58,630 nt of DNA from Dimargaris cristalligena (taxonomy: Eukaryota; Kickxellomycota; Dimargaritomycetes; Dimargaritales; Dimargaritaceae). The translations under genes and the position numbers were made by a program. Position 1 is the first letter of the stretch; every line of letters begins with the position of its first letter. This document shows, in pieces, positions 21,848-32,097 of the stretch. The stretch lies in contig JANBQC010000109.1 of assembly GCA_027576995.1 (NCBI GenBank), positions 1 to 58,630 on the forward strand, written 5' to 3'. Below the pieces are notes generated by a model. The model searched no databases, had not been told where the DNA came from, and saw nothing but the letters and a program-made list of their open reading frames with translations.

Positions 21848-23674
21848 CTAGCCCTTGACTTGATCCCCTCCACCTCCACCTTGGTTACGTTTCTTCTGCT
21901 TCTTCGCCCTGATCTCACTTTCTTCTACCAGGCTGTGGAGATTCAACGGCGTGGCCGACTTCGACGAAGTGGTCGCACCGGGCCCTCCCACTTTGGATTT
22001 CTTTTCCTTTTTGACCTTGGGTTTATTTTCCCGGGCCAGCCGGCGCGCTTCTTTTCGGGCCGCTTTTTCGGCCTGCCGGGAATTCGAACCGGAAGTAGAG
22101 GCGGGGGAGCCCTGGGATTTGGCGGTGGCTCGTAATCGGGCGGATGCCTTGGATCGGGGTTTGTGGGATTCTAGCTGCTGGGCACTGATAGATAGGATAC
22201 CCGCACGCCGAGTAGTGGCACTGGCCAGTCGGCTACTGGCCGCCTTCTTCTTTTGACGCAGGAAGTCGAGCAGGTGAGTGGATTGCGTGGAAGGGTTTGA
22301 TGCCGAAGCTGGAGTCGGGGAGGCGGCGGATGTTGCTGCATTAAGATACGACTTGGGCTTGCCGTCGGCCATCGCCGAGGCCGTTGCCGCGGTCAAGGCG
22401 CCGGCTTGGGTAGGTGATTCCGAATCAGGCGGGTTAGCCGCCCTGGGTTGGGTCAGACTTTGAACAAAGGCCAGGTAATCGCTATCCCGTTCAATCGCTC
22501 CAGCCTTATTATCCCGGAAGCGTGAGGCAGAAGGTAATAGCTGGTTAGGAGCGAATTCGACCAAAGCGGCGGTTTGTTGGCCTTGGCCATCCACGAAGAC
22601 GTGCCCATTGAAGTTCTGGTGGAATTGTACGACCTCCTCCATGGAATTGAACCGGATATAGGCCCGCGAAAAAACGGGCTGCTTCGACCGATTCTTGGGA
22701 ACTTTGCCAGGGAAGTACCAGCGGTAATAACCGTCGGTCATGGCTGAACCACTGTTAGGATAGTAGCGTACCAAGCGCTTAATGACTTCCTTTGGGGCAT
22801 CGGCATTACCTTCCGCAGATGTAATTTCAGCATGGTTTTCGACCGATGCATCTTTGGTTGCCAGACCAGCAGACTCGGGATTTTCTGGGGTAGTGGTTTT
22901 GGCCCCATCTGTAGCACCACCGGCACTGGTAGTAGTAGTGGTGGTGGCTTCGACTTTACTAGCTCCCGCAACTTCCGGTCGGGAGTTAGGGGGAAATTGG
23001 TTGGGGTCGATGGTCACATCGGTGGTAGTAGTACTGTCCTCGGGGATGGGAAATTTGACAAAGGGCGCTACCGCCCGCCAAAAGACGGCTTCGGGCAAAG
23101 TAGGGGGTAGGCGACGGATAACCACCTTCAGTTTCAAGGGCGGCGGTTTGGGCCGCCGGGATTCCCGGGCGGACTTGGCCGGCCGGGGTTTGGAATTACC
23201 CGATGACGAAATACCTCCTCCCACGACCGGAGTGGCGGTGGTGCGATTCGACGGTGAAGGACGAACGGGTTTATCGTTAGCTACTAGGGGGGAGTCGGCC
23301 TTACCCTTAGCGGCGGGTTTTCCTTTAGGGGGCTTGGGCTTCCTATCTTTACCCTTCGGGGCGCGTGTGGACTGGGAGGTAGTAGACTCCACTGGGTTCC
23401 CATCGGCCGGGCCTTGCGCCGTTGCACCAGGCCGGGTGGCCGCCTTGGCGTTCTTACGGGGTCGGGAACTAGGTGGTGCTTTGCGTGACTCGGTAGTCGT
23501 AGCGGCCGGAGCGGTAGGGTTGAGGCTAGACGACTGGGGCACATCAGCGGCAGCCTTGCCCGGCTTTCGGGACTGGCGGGGTTTACGAGGGGTAGTCTTT
23601 GTTGTTTCGGCCCCGGCGGATGGTTTCGGTTTCCTATCCGGTCCGGGGGCTTTGCCGGTTGGCGGATGGCTCAT
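21848..23674 (-). CDS. UPF3: Nonsense-mediated decay factor UPF3
   Basis: UPF3 links the exon-junction complex or terminating ribosome to UPF2 and UPF1 in nonsense-mediated mRNA decay, shuttling between nucleus and cytoplasm. The 608-residue product has a basic Pro/Lys-rich N-terminus (1-175). The RRM-like Smg4/UPF3 domain runs from about 180 (LKLKVVIRRLPPTLP) to about 375 (GHVFVDGQG ... VEFAPNQLL). A roughly 85-residue Thr/Ser/Glu-rich insertion splits the domain between PFVKFPIPEDS and VIKRLVRYYP. The C-terminal third is basic and Ala/Ser-rich, ending in KKQKKRNQ and a Gly run. The open frame continues upstream, but the start chosen is the ATG at 23674 (MSHPPTGKAP), because the 54 extra residues are hydrophobic and unlike the family. 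Intronless. Confidence 0.9.
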   Translation of the reverse strand: MSHPPTGKAPGPDRKPKPSAGAETTKTTPRKPRQSRKPGKAAADVPQSSSLNPTAPAATTTESRKAPPSSRPRKNAKAATRPGATAQGPADGNPVESTTSQSTRAPKGKDRKPKPPKGKPAAKGKADSPLVANDKPVRPSPSNRTTATPVVGGGISSSGNSKPRPAKSARESRRPKPPPLKLKVVIRRLPPTLPEAVFWRAVAPFVKFPIPEDSTTTTDVTIDPNQFPPNSRPEVAGASKVEATTTTTTSAGGATDGAKTTTPENPESAGLATKDASVENHAEITSAEGNADAPKEVIKRLVRYYPNSGSAMTDGYYRWYFPGKVPKNRSKQPVFSRAYIRFNSMEEVVQFHQNFNGHVFVDGQGQQTAALVEFAPNQLLPSASRFRDNKAGAIERDSDYLAFVQSLTQPRAANPPDSESPTQAGALTAATASAMADGKPKSYLNAATSAASPTPASASNPSTQSTHLLDFLRQKKKAASSRLASATTRRAGILSISAQQLESHKPRSKASARLRATAKSQGSPASTSGSNSRQAEKAARKEARRLARENKPKVKKEKKSKVGGPGATTSSKSATPLNLHSLVEESEIRAKKQKKRNQGGGGGDQVKG

Positions 23675-24391
23675 TCTCTCAGGTATATAAAGTGAAATAG
23701 GAAGAGTGAGGAAGTAAATGGTGCAGGAAAAGGAAAGGAACGAGAGGTAACATAGGATGCGCAAGGGAATGTTCAGAGTAGGGGGTGGTATAGCCCAGTA
23801 ATGCGGGTAAGAGTAGCAGCAGCCCTTCCTATTCACAAGCGATAAAAACTACGGCCTGCAGAATAAATGCCCGCCAAACAAGGGTATGGGTGATTGAACG
23901 GCTCTGTTCGGAATCAAGTCACCCCTACTGACACTGACATGTGGTCGTTTTTGTCGACATCCGCCAGGCTACGGGGATTGCTTAAAAGGAATAGCATGGC
24001 TGATTCTCGTACGTTTCTCATTGTGCAGCTGTAATAGTTGCTCAATAGATCGAATTAACCAAAGTATGTACACCACTCTAGTTATGTGGTAAAAAAACAC
24101 CCTGCTGTTTCAATAGGCCAATTTTTACTTTATATTTTTTTACTCGGCTCTTAGTGACGAATCCACTGGCATATTTCATTTCGAGAGCATCGCCTCCTTT
24201 TTGCTCAATACCATTCCTTTGCTTACTTATCTGAAACGAGTTCCTCTGTGTATACTCCGTTTGTCGGTTCCGTACTTGCGTCATTCCCCTACAACGCCAT
24301 TGTCGTATTTTCCCCTCTTTTCAGCCCGATCCGGTGCAGTCCTCCTCCACTTAGTTCGAAGCCTTATTTTACTATATACCTACTTTTCACC
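23675..24391. promoter_or_regulatory. Divergent promoter region, UPF3 / MPP6
   Basis: 717 bases between two head-to-head starts. No gene inside. A pyrimidine-rich stretch precedes the MPP6 ATG (CACCATGGG). No clear TATA box at a usual distance from either start. Confidence 0.45.
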
Positions 24392-25321
24392 ATGGGCCAG
24401 GAAAAAGTTACCAGCGCCGACAAACCGACCAAGGTGGCCGCCACCCCAGCGGCCAACTATTCCTCAAAAATCATGGCGATGCGCTTTATGCAACGGGAGG
24501 TTGAAAAGGAGCGAAGCAATGAACTCGAAAAGATAGAGAAGAAGCGGATAACGGAGGCCCACTGGGAACTGAAACCGCCGGCGGCCCTGAGCAAGAAACC
24601 GTAAGTAATTAGAATGGATCCCCTCCCTTGGTTGTTGATGTCATGTAAAAGCTACTCGCTTCCCTCACTAGCATTCTAAAATAAAAACTACGGAATAGAA
24701 TGGCTTCATCATTCTGGTTTCGTAGCTTGCGGATCCTTTTATTTCAGGGCAGTGAGAACGACATGGGCTTTATATATATATATATAACTTTACCAATATT
24801 AATTGATTATACCCGGTTTTGGTTCACGATTTTTGGGTATTCACCGCCCATTTTAGGATGGTCAAGGTCCAGTACGAGCCCAACTTTCTTAATTTAACCC
24901 AGGAAGCCACGACTGGCCGCCGGTCCTTTAATATGCAGAAGGCTGAGGTACAGATTAGTTCACTTTCATATTATATATAAAGACATAGGTATACGCAATT
25001 GATTGATCTCTTCGTAAAGATTATAGATTACCATCTAATGCTCTGTCGGCCACGCGGTTTACGCGGCCTCCCCTTCTCACGTGTGACCAATATATGACAG
25101 GTTAGAGTAACTCGCACTAACCACATTGCGCCACTGAATTTATTCAATCACTACTGTATATTGTTCTATAGGCGCCGAAGCCCGTCGAAGTGGTCGAAAC
25201 GGAAGCAAAGCGGACACCCGGGCGGTATATGAGCGTTGGGCAGCCTCGTTCCAAAGACCCTAAGCGGTCCAACAAACAGGAGGATGGTCAATCCGCGCAC
25301 TCGAAAAAACCCAAACACTAG
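24392..25321 (+). CDS. MPP6: M-phase phosphoprotein 6 / exosome cofactor MPP6
   Basis: Small RNA-binding cofactor that ties the helicase Mtr4 to the nuclear RNA exosome and supports 5.8S rRNA and surveillance RNA decay. Three exons: 24392-24600, 24857-24947 and 25172-25321. Introns are GTAAGT...TTTTAG (256 nt) and GTACAG...TATAG (224 nt), and phases match (2, then 0). The product is 149 aa. The family signature KIMAMRFMQREVEKE followed by EKKRITEAHWEL is at about 26-60. A GRRSFN element at about 90-95 corresponds to the conserved GRMSF-type motif. The C-terminus is Lys-rich. Length is close to human MPHOSPH6 (160 aa). Rrp43, another exosome part, is encoded 25 kb away. Confidence 0.87.
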
Positions 25322-25902
25322 TAGCACACGGTGTCATAGTATTCCGGAGCTTGGTTCTACGCACTTCTGTTGTTGTGGCAAGGCATTGGGAACCATTTCC
25401 CCAGGGAATCTAGCTATGCAGGCCCGTTTTTATAACAATCTATTTTCCATTATATATAACGATGAAAGATTAAACCCCGTTTGGCTACTCTCTAATGGGT
25501 GGTCTAGGAAGTATTGCTTAGAGAGCCCCAGAACTAGGTACTACTGTAGATTGCCGCATGGTTGAACATATGGATTTCGTTATAACAACGAATCATTTTT
25601 ATTTGGGTAAGGTACAGCAAATCACAACAAATACCTGGAAGATTGGAAAAGTTCAGTGACCAGAGAGAGAGAGAGAAAAGAGGAGAGGGGGGTTCTTAAC
25701 ATTAAGAGGGGGGTGGAAATACCGCCCTATGGAGATGTATTTGAATGGTTCATTCAAGAACAGCTCCTAAAGATTGCAATTGGCAAGTTTATAATGGTGG
25801 TGGGCTACCGAACCGGGCATCATTTACAAATGGTAGGTGTGCAATCTATAGAATAGTCCACACCATTCAGGGTGGAAAGAGAAAGGGAAAGGGGGCAACC
25901 GT
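25322..25902. other. Convergent spacer MPP6 / COPI zeta
   Basis: 3' flanks of two converging genes. A plus-strand frame at 25236-25565 overlaps the MPP6 end and is a shadow. A GA-rich purine run lies at 25662-25690. No gene seen. Confidence 0.5.
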
Positions 25903-26457
25903 TTATTTAAGTAAATGACTGGCTACCCGCTCCTTCACCTGCTGGTAGGCTTGAAGCAGGGACTGCTCATTGAGAGTCACGGACATATCCATGGTATCCT
26001 GGGACCGCTTCGAAACCCGGTTCTGAATGACCTCAGAATCAATTTCGGCCACAATACCGTCGTCGATGGACTCGTCCAGGGCCAACACCACCATATCGAG
26101 GTTATCAATGATGGAGCGTTTATCGACCTGATGTTTGAGAAGGGCGCTGATGGCGTCGACGCAACCTCGGAGGGCGCTATGAAGCAGGAGTTCGTTTTCG
26201 TCCACCAAGCCCACAAGGTAGAAATGCACGTCGGACAGGACTTTGCTGATGACCAGACGGCCATCGAGAAGCATGATTTCACTGCCGCTGCGCTTCATCT
26301 TGGCGTGCAATTGCTTTTCAAAGGCTTTTTGGGCCTTGGTGGTGGGGTAGACGGAGGGGTGCAGCGGTGGGCGACCGTAGTATTTGGCGACGAGACGGTT
26401 GCCCTCGGCATCCAGGATGACAAAGGCGTTGACGGCGTAGAGACTGAGATTGGCCAT
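25903..26457 (-). CDS. RET3: Coatomer subunit zeta (COPI)
   Basis: Small adaptor-like subunit of the COPI coat that drives Golgi-to-ER and intra-Golgi vesicle traffic. It pairs with gamma-COP. The 184-residue product has the longin-like zeta fold throughout: LYAVNAFVILDAEGNRLVAKYY at 4-25 (split here only for description), KAQKAFEKQL at about 43, SDVHFYLVG and ENELLLHSAL at about 75-95, then LDESIDDG and the typical C-terminal helix. The frame extends six codons upstream to a GTG. The ATG at 26457 in GCCATGGCC is preferred and matches where homology begins. Intronless. Length normal for the family (about 180). Confidence 0.93.
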   Translation of the reverse strand: MANLSLYAVNAFVILDAEGNRLVAKYYGRPPLHPSVYPTTKAQKAFEKQLHAKMKRSGSEIMLLDGRLVISKVLSDVHFYLVGLVDENELLLHSALRGCVDAISALLKHQVDKRSIIDNLDMVVLALDESIDDGIVAEIDSEVIQNRVSKRSQDTMDMSVTLNEQSLLQAYQQVKERVASHLLK

Positions 26458-26753
26458 GGCGGTGTTTAAACCCACGGGGTTGGACAGTGGGGCTACAGGT
26501 ATGTGTAGGGTAAAGATGAGAGAATGGAACGGTAGGTGACTGAGAAAGCTCTAGGAGAGGGGGGGATCGGGGGGATGCAACTATGCGGTGGTGGAAAGCG
26601 AAGAGCGGCTGGTGCTTGGACGGGGCTGATTCCGATGGCTGGCAATCCGGTCAATATGCCTGCTTTACATCTCTAACAGGGGGAAAGAGTCGCCCTAGAC
26701 AATCAAAGTCCCCGCGGTGGGACCACTCCTTATTACTATTGCCTATTACCTAT

Positions 26754-26785
<32 letters not shown>

Positions 26786-27133
26786 CCCTCCCCAAGCATA
26801 CATTCAGAAGTAGCCCAGCAGAGGAAAAGGAGAAGAAGGAGGAAGTCTAGGCTGGATGGGTTCGTGCCATAACAAACCAGGCAGGTGCATACAAGGACCA
26901 GGAACCGAGTTATTGTTGTTGTTCTGGATATGCCTAAAGCCCTTCCTGCTCTTCTTTCATCCCGACTGTAAATCTTTCTCTATTCTATTTCTTTGCGTTT
27001 ACCCTTTTAACTTCACTAATATCCAACCCGCGCTGCCTCGTTTGTGCCTGTGTGTGTGTGTGCGTATGCGTTCCTTCGTTTTTGCGCCTCTGTATTTATT
27101 GCCTAGTACATAACTCTCCTCCCTATCACCACC
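26458..27133. promoter_or_regulatory. Divergent promoter region, COPI zeta / coronin
   Basis: 676 bases between head-to-head starts. Includes an ACT triplet repeat at about 26754-26784, a GA-rich stretch after it, and a GT run at 27047-27062 near the coronin leader. No gene seen. Confidence 0.5.
26754..26784. repeat. ACT trinucleotide repeat
   Basis: About ten ACT units in the divergent promoter of the COPI zeta and coronin genes. Confidence 0.92.
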
Positions 27134-29442
27134 ATGTCCCGCTTCGTCCGCCCCTCCAAGTACCGCCACGTCTTTGGCACCCCCGCCAAGCGTGACCACT
27201 GCTATGACAATCTCCGCATCACCAACAGTGCCTGGGACACCAACCTGGTCAAAGTCAACCCTGTAAGTACACCTACCCCACCGCCCCTTAACCGACTTCT
27301 TTGGAACCTGGCCCCTGGCAGCAACCCCCGCCCCTCCGAATACCGCCTCTATTCGGCAGTGGCATAGAGATGAATGGCCCATCTTGGAATGACCTCCCCC
27401 GCTCTGACCCTCATCTTCCCATGCCCAGGGCCGTGAGGGAGGGAGGGGGGCTACTTCCCAGTTTGGTCTAAATTATACAGCGTTGCCCGCCTTATTTATC
27501 CTACTAACCCCCTCCCAATACCCTGCATTGCTGCGATAATATCCCCCATCATCATTGGGGTGCATTTACCTGCTTCCACTACTGGGTGATAATGCCTACC
27601 TATCCATCAGCGCTACCTTTCCGTCAACTGGAATGCCGGCGGCGGCGGTGCCTTTGCGGTGATTCCTCTGGAGTATACCGGCAAACTCCCCGGCGAATAC
27701 CCTCTCTTCAATGGTCACGCCGGCCCCGTTCTGGATACTGACTTCTCCCCTTTCAACGACAGCGTTATCGCGTCCGCGTCCGAGGATACCCGGGCAATGG
27801 TCTGGGTCATCCCGGAGGATTTGACTGAGCTCGAGGAAAGCATCGACAAGCCCGCCGTTGTGCTCAAGGGCCATGGTCGCAAAGTGGGCCACGTCCTGTT
27901 CAACCCCGTGGCTGAAAATGTGCTCGCCACTACCAGTGCCGACCTGACTGTGCGTCTGTGGGATATTGAGAAGGGCGTTCAGCGCCAGCAACTCACCGGC
28001 CACAAGGACAGCATCCAGTCTCTCGACTGGAACTGGAATGGTACTCTGTTGGCTACCCACTGCCGTGATAAGAAGATCCGGATTTTCGATGTTCGCGCTA
28101 ACCAGATTGTTCAGGTATGCTCACCCCCTTTATTATTATGTTATTCATTGTTCGACAACTGCGACCAACTGTGAAAATCGATTCCCATTGTAATAGTCTC
28201 TAGTTAAGTAGTTGAATGATGTACCTGTGTCGACCATGCATAGGGATAACAATAACCTATGTCTACTTTATATTACCCCTCCCCATTTTAATTCTACAGG
28301 AGGGAAGTGGCCACCAGGGCATCAAGGGTGCCCGAGTGACTTGGTTGGGCAACACCGACCGTGTCGCCAGTACTGGTTTCTCCCGGTCCAGCGAACGCCA
28401 GCTGTACGTTTGGGACACCAACGACTTCTCCGCCCCCATGCGTGAGGTGTCCATCGATTTATCCTCGGGTATTATTATGCCCTTCTACGACCCCGACTGC
28501 AATGTACTCTACCTGGCGGGTAAGGGCGACGGCAACATGCGTTACTACGAGTTTGAAAATGACGAAATGTACTATCTCACCGAGCACAAATCCGCTGAGC
28601 CCCAGCGCGGTATGGCCGCTATGCCCAAGCGGGGTTTGAACACTGCGGAATGTGAAGTCATGCGCTTCTACAAGGTCACCGCTTCGTTGGTCGAACCCGT
28701 TTCTTTCACCGTGCCCCGGCGATCGGACGCCTTCCAGTCCGATCTGTACCCGCCTACTCTGAGCGATACCCCGGCCCTCGACGCCGACCAGTATTTTGCG
28801 GGTGAAACTGCCGACCCGATCATGTTGACCATCGATGAAGACTACCAGTACACTGTTCATCATAAAGAATTCATGCTCAAGTATGATTCCGACTCGGGCT
28901 CCCAGCCCCGGAAGTTCCAACCGACTACCACCAATGCCTCGGCTACTAAAGCCAAGTCGGCCCCCGCGAAAGCCTCCCCGGCTCCCGTCCAGCCCATTCA
29001 AATTGAAGCCCCGGCGGCGACTTCCCGCGCCAGATCCCACTCGCCTGCTTCTCCTTCTCCCGCCAGCCCCGCCCAGGCCCAGCCTACCCGCTCTTCCCCC
29101 GAGCCGGTCAAACCGACCTCGCCGACCCGGGCTTCCCCCGCTGCTCCTGTGCTTACCTCCACCAGTGTCCGTTCTGCGAGCCCCCCTCCTACCTCCGCCG
29201 GAGTCTCTGAGGAAGATAACCAACAACTTCGGGCCGACTTTGACCAACTCATGTCGGAGCACCAAGAATTGAAGAAGGCCTGCGAGGCCCAACAGTCCCT
29301 CCTGCGGACCATGCAGGAACGTCTCGAATCTCTCGAGATTTCCCAGCAAGAATTGGTGGCCAAGACTGGCCAGGAAGACGAGGACGATGCGGACCAGATG
29401 GTTCCTAAGGGCAAGTCGGAGTCGAGCGATCGCGAGGATTAA
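27134..29442 (+). CDS. CRN1: Coronin, WD40 actin-binding protein
   Basis: Coronin binds F-actin and the Arp2/3 complex and organises cortical actin patches and endocytosis. Three exons: 27134-27262, 27611-28114 and 28300-29442, with GTAAGT...ATCAG (348 nt) and GTATGC...TACAG (185 nt), both phase 0. The product is 591 aa. It begins with the coronin signature SRFVRPSKYRHVFG. The seven-blade WD40 propeller includes VLKGHGRKVGHVLFNP and LTGHKDSIQSLDWNW. The conserved coronin C-terminal extension of the propeller includes MPKRGLNTAECEVMRFYK. A Pro/Ser/Ala linker follows (about 440-510), then a C-terminal coiled coil (about 514-570) that should trimerise and reach Arp2/3. Start in CACCATGTC. The overall order equals yeast Crn1 (651 aa). 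Confidence 0.95.
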
Positions 29443-30995
29443 ACCAATCTCTCTTTAGCTAGTGATGGTTGGACATAGTCTCCTCCGCCCCACCTCACCT
29501 ACCCCTTTTCCTCCGTTAAGCCCAATTAATCCATTAGTCGACTAAATAATGTCGAACGAGACTTGTGGACGAGGTCACAGTCATCTAGACTTTTGTGTTT
29601 TTTTTGGGGGGGGGGGGGGTTTGGCCATCGCTAGAATTTTGATCTACCTCCGATCCATTTTTATTGGCTTTTTTCACCATGCATTTTTTGCTTATCTATA
29701 TCCCCCTTTTCTATACCACCTATTTCACTATACGATTTATTTTATTTTTACCCCCCCCCCACCATTACACATATCGTATTGATTATACCAGCTAACTCGC
29801 TCTAGTTTATATACAGAATTATCACGAATGTTATTCATCGCATTTTTCAGCTCTGTCCCCGACTTTTGAGAAGGCAATTTGTGGATTTGGTAGATTCGCT
29901 ATGGAGCTTATCTTAAGTACAGCTTGAGCCAAGGGTACTTTTAGCCAACTTGCCCATCACCCACTGCCCACCCATCTATCTCGTTATATTTTATAAATAC
30001 TCATTAATCGATAAATTGGACCAGTGATGCCCATCATTGGTGGGGGGTAAAGATTAATCCGCACTATTATACCCAGGCTCTTTGACTTGGTTGGTATTTA
30101 TCCAAGCTAAACATTACTATACCGTAGTACCTTTTGCATAACAACACTTGGGGCTGTCTTATCGTTTCTTGGATGACCTACCGGTGCCATCCCTGAGGAT
30201 AAATAATCCTCCTGCAGGCTCCCGCGGCCTATGATTCTGTGACCTATTTATTGCGCTTACCTCATATCACCCATACCGATAACCCCTCGTGAAGCCCTAG
30301 TTAAATCCTGCTAGAATCAGCTCTTGCAGCTGTATCTAATATGAAACTCAACTGCGTGGATTCCGCTACGGTATTAGAATAGTAGTTGGCCAAAATAGCG
30401 GTACCTATTATATCGGTAAGAATACGAATGAACCGAGTCATATTGGTAATTGGCGTTGCTAAAATACCGTTCCCCCCCGATCATAGTGCGGCGGTGCGGA
30501 CGGACCAAATGGCGAAAAGTAGGGCAGGATTGGTGTTTTCCCCAACAAGGCATGCTTAACCAAGAATGGGGAAAATACGATAGAGGAAGAGAGGGATTCA
30601 TTGTGAACGAGCTGTTGAATATAATATGCCACCAATTAGCCGTTTAGCCTATCTTAAATTACTAAAAATAGCACAGGCCTAATACATGCTGGACTATGGG
30701 ATAAGGTGCCTTGTGCGCCTTTTCCTACCTGGCTATACACTTCTATGCCTCGACATCAGAAAGAATGTCCAATGGAGTCGCTTATTCACGACCTGAGCCC
30801 AAAGTCCTTTGGGTTGTACTAAGCCCCTTCGTAGAAGGCCACTCGCACCATTAGATTTACACAATGGCGTGGTACGAAGTTCGGCATCGTTAGGGCGTGC
30901 GTATTGGGATTGTTTATAGTGCATATATAAAAATAACCGAGGGTAAAAGCGTTCTCTAGTGGCGTATATTATGGGACTTTTGTATAGCTTTAGAG

Positions 30996-31140
30996 ATATG
31001 GGTGAAATTCAGCCCAGCTATATAAGGGTTTACATTATATGTGTATGGGAGAATATATGGGAAATTTATTTTTAACTAGTAATATTGGCCGAATCTAATG
31101 GATTTTTCGTTATACAGCTTGGATGAACTTCTCCCATATG
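30996..31140 (+). mobile_element. MITE-like element, copy A
   Basis: About 145 bp. 5' end ATATGGGTGAAATTCAGCCC then AGCTATATAAGGG. 3' end GTTATACAGCTTGGATGAAC then TTCTCCCATATG. The reverse complement of the 3' end pairs with the 5' end over about 32 bp with few mismatches. No open frame of note. About 80 % similar by eye to copy B. Confidence 0.78.
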
Positions 31141-31186
31141 GTCAATGGCGAAGGGGTATTATTGCATGGCCCCCACTCACATTAAT

Positions 31187-31331
31187 ATATGGATGAAATT
31201 CAAACCAGCTGTATAAGGTTTTACATAATATGTGTATGGGTGAATATATGTGAGAAAAGCCTTTAACCAGTAATATTGGCCTCACCCAATGGATTTTTTG
31301 TTATACAGCCTTAATGAACTTCTCCCATATG
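31187..31331 (+). mobile_element. MITE-like element, copy B
   Basis: About 145 bp, same orientation as copy A and 46 bases after it. 5' end ATATGGATGAAATTCAAACC then AGCTGTATAAGG. 3' end TTATACAGCCTTAATGAAC then TTCTCCCATATGG. Internal block shared with A and C: AACCAGTAATATTGGCCTCA. Confidence 0.78.
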
Positions 31332-31641
31332 GATTACACGGCATTGAAATTTATTGACCAATTCTTGTGTTCCGAAATACCCTCGTAGGGAGGGAGCCCT
31401 CGGGAATAACGGGGTATAGGACTACTTTAGTTCGTACCTGGGGATGTATTTGGATTAAGGGCTATACAGAGATATATATACTCTATGCTTCGCTTCCCTC
31501 ATTCCCATCAATTGTTTTTGAGCAATCCCCAACCCCATCTGCATAGTCCGCGCCTCCACCACTTTATCATACGGCCTTTACCTACTTGCTCTCACCACCG
31601 CATTATCCCACCCACCGCGTTTTCTAGCGACTCCTCGACCC

Positions 31642-31968
31642 ATGGCTATTTTACGCCCCACTTACCTCCTGTCCTTGACCGCTCTGGCCCTTCTGTCCCT
31701 CCAGTGCTCGAGTAGGCCCATGGTCGAACGCCGGGGCCTGGTCAGTCTGCCCCGTGAAACAGTCTCCATGATTTCGGGGTATCTGGGGGTCAATGACAAG
31801 ACTCAATTGGATAAAGTCAATCAATACTTTCGTTTGACCGGGAAGACAGCCACTGCTCGGCCGGGAAGTAGCAGCGAGAGTAGTATTACTATTTACATTC
31901 ATACTCCCTCACTTGATAAAAGGTTAAACCGGCCCAGTTCGACGAGGCATTGGGTTTTCATAACGTAG
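31642..31968 (+). CDS. Signal peptide plus F-box-like motif (exon 1 candidate)
   Basis: The ATG at 31642 opens a frame with a strong signal peptide: MAILRPTY, then a Leu/Ala core to about 22, with cleavage likely near CSS-RP. Residues 34-64 follow an F-box-like pattern: SLPRETVSMISGYL, then a D-K-T-x-L-x-x-V-N turn and YFR. The C-terminal part of the frame is less convincing and probably runs into an intron. The next frame (32098-33282) is preceded by a good branch point CTAAT and CAG acceptor in phase 0, so the two may be one gene. I could not find a convincing phase-0 donor after the F-box. Candidate donors GTAGCA and GTAGTA near 31867-31881 are in phase 1. Function unknown. Confidence 0.5.
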   Translation: MAILRPTYLLSLTALALLSLQCSSRPMVERRGLVSLPRETVSMISGYLGVNDKTQLDKVNQYFRLTGKTATARPGSSSESSITIYIHTPSLDKRLNRPSSTRHWVFIT

Positions 31969-32097
31969 TATACTAATAATTGAATGTTACATTAATGAGT
32001 ATGCGGAACCTACTCACCGCAATAGGCGGGTGACTAATAATCTAGATTATATTTACCGACCCCCACTTCCGCCTCTATCTAATTCCACCGAAATCAG

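Larger units (their letters stand above)
29443..31641. other. Spacer (2.2 kb) holding two MITE-like copies
   Basis: No supported gene. Holds homopolymer G (about 29606) and C (about 29751) runs, two copies of the inverted-repeat element at 30996-31331, and a TATATATA near 31473 about 165 bases before the start at 31642. Confidence 0.5.

Noticed and set aside
22782..23690. 302-codon plus-strand frame over UPF3
   Set aside because: Antisense shadow caused by GC-rich codons of UPF3; low-complexity Gly/Ser/Val text, no family.
28459..29349. 296-codon minus-strand frame over coronin
   Set aside because: Shadow of the Pro/Ser linker and propeller of coronin; Gly/Arg-rich artefact.
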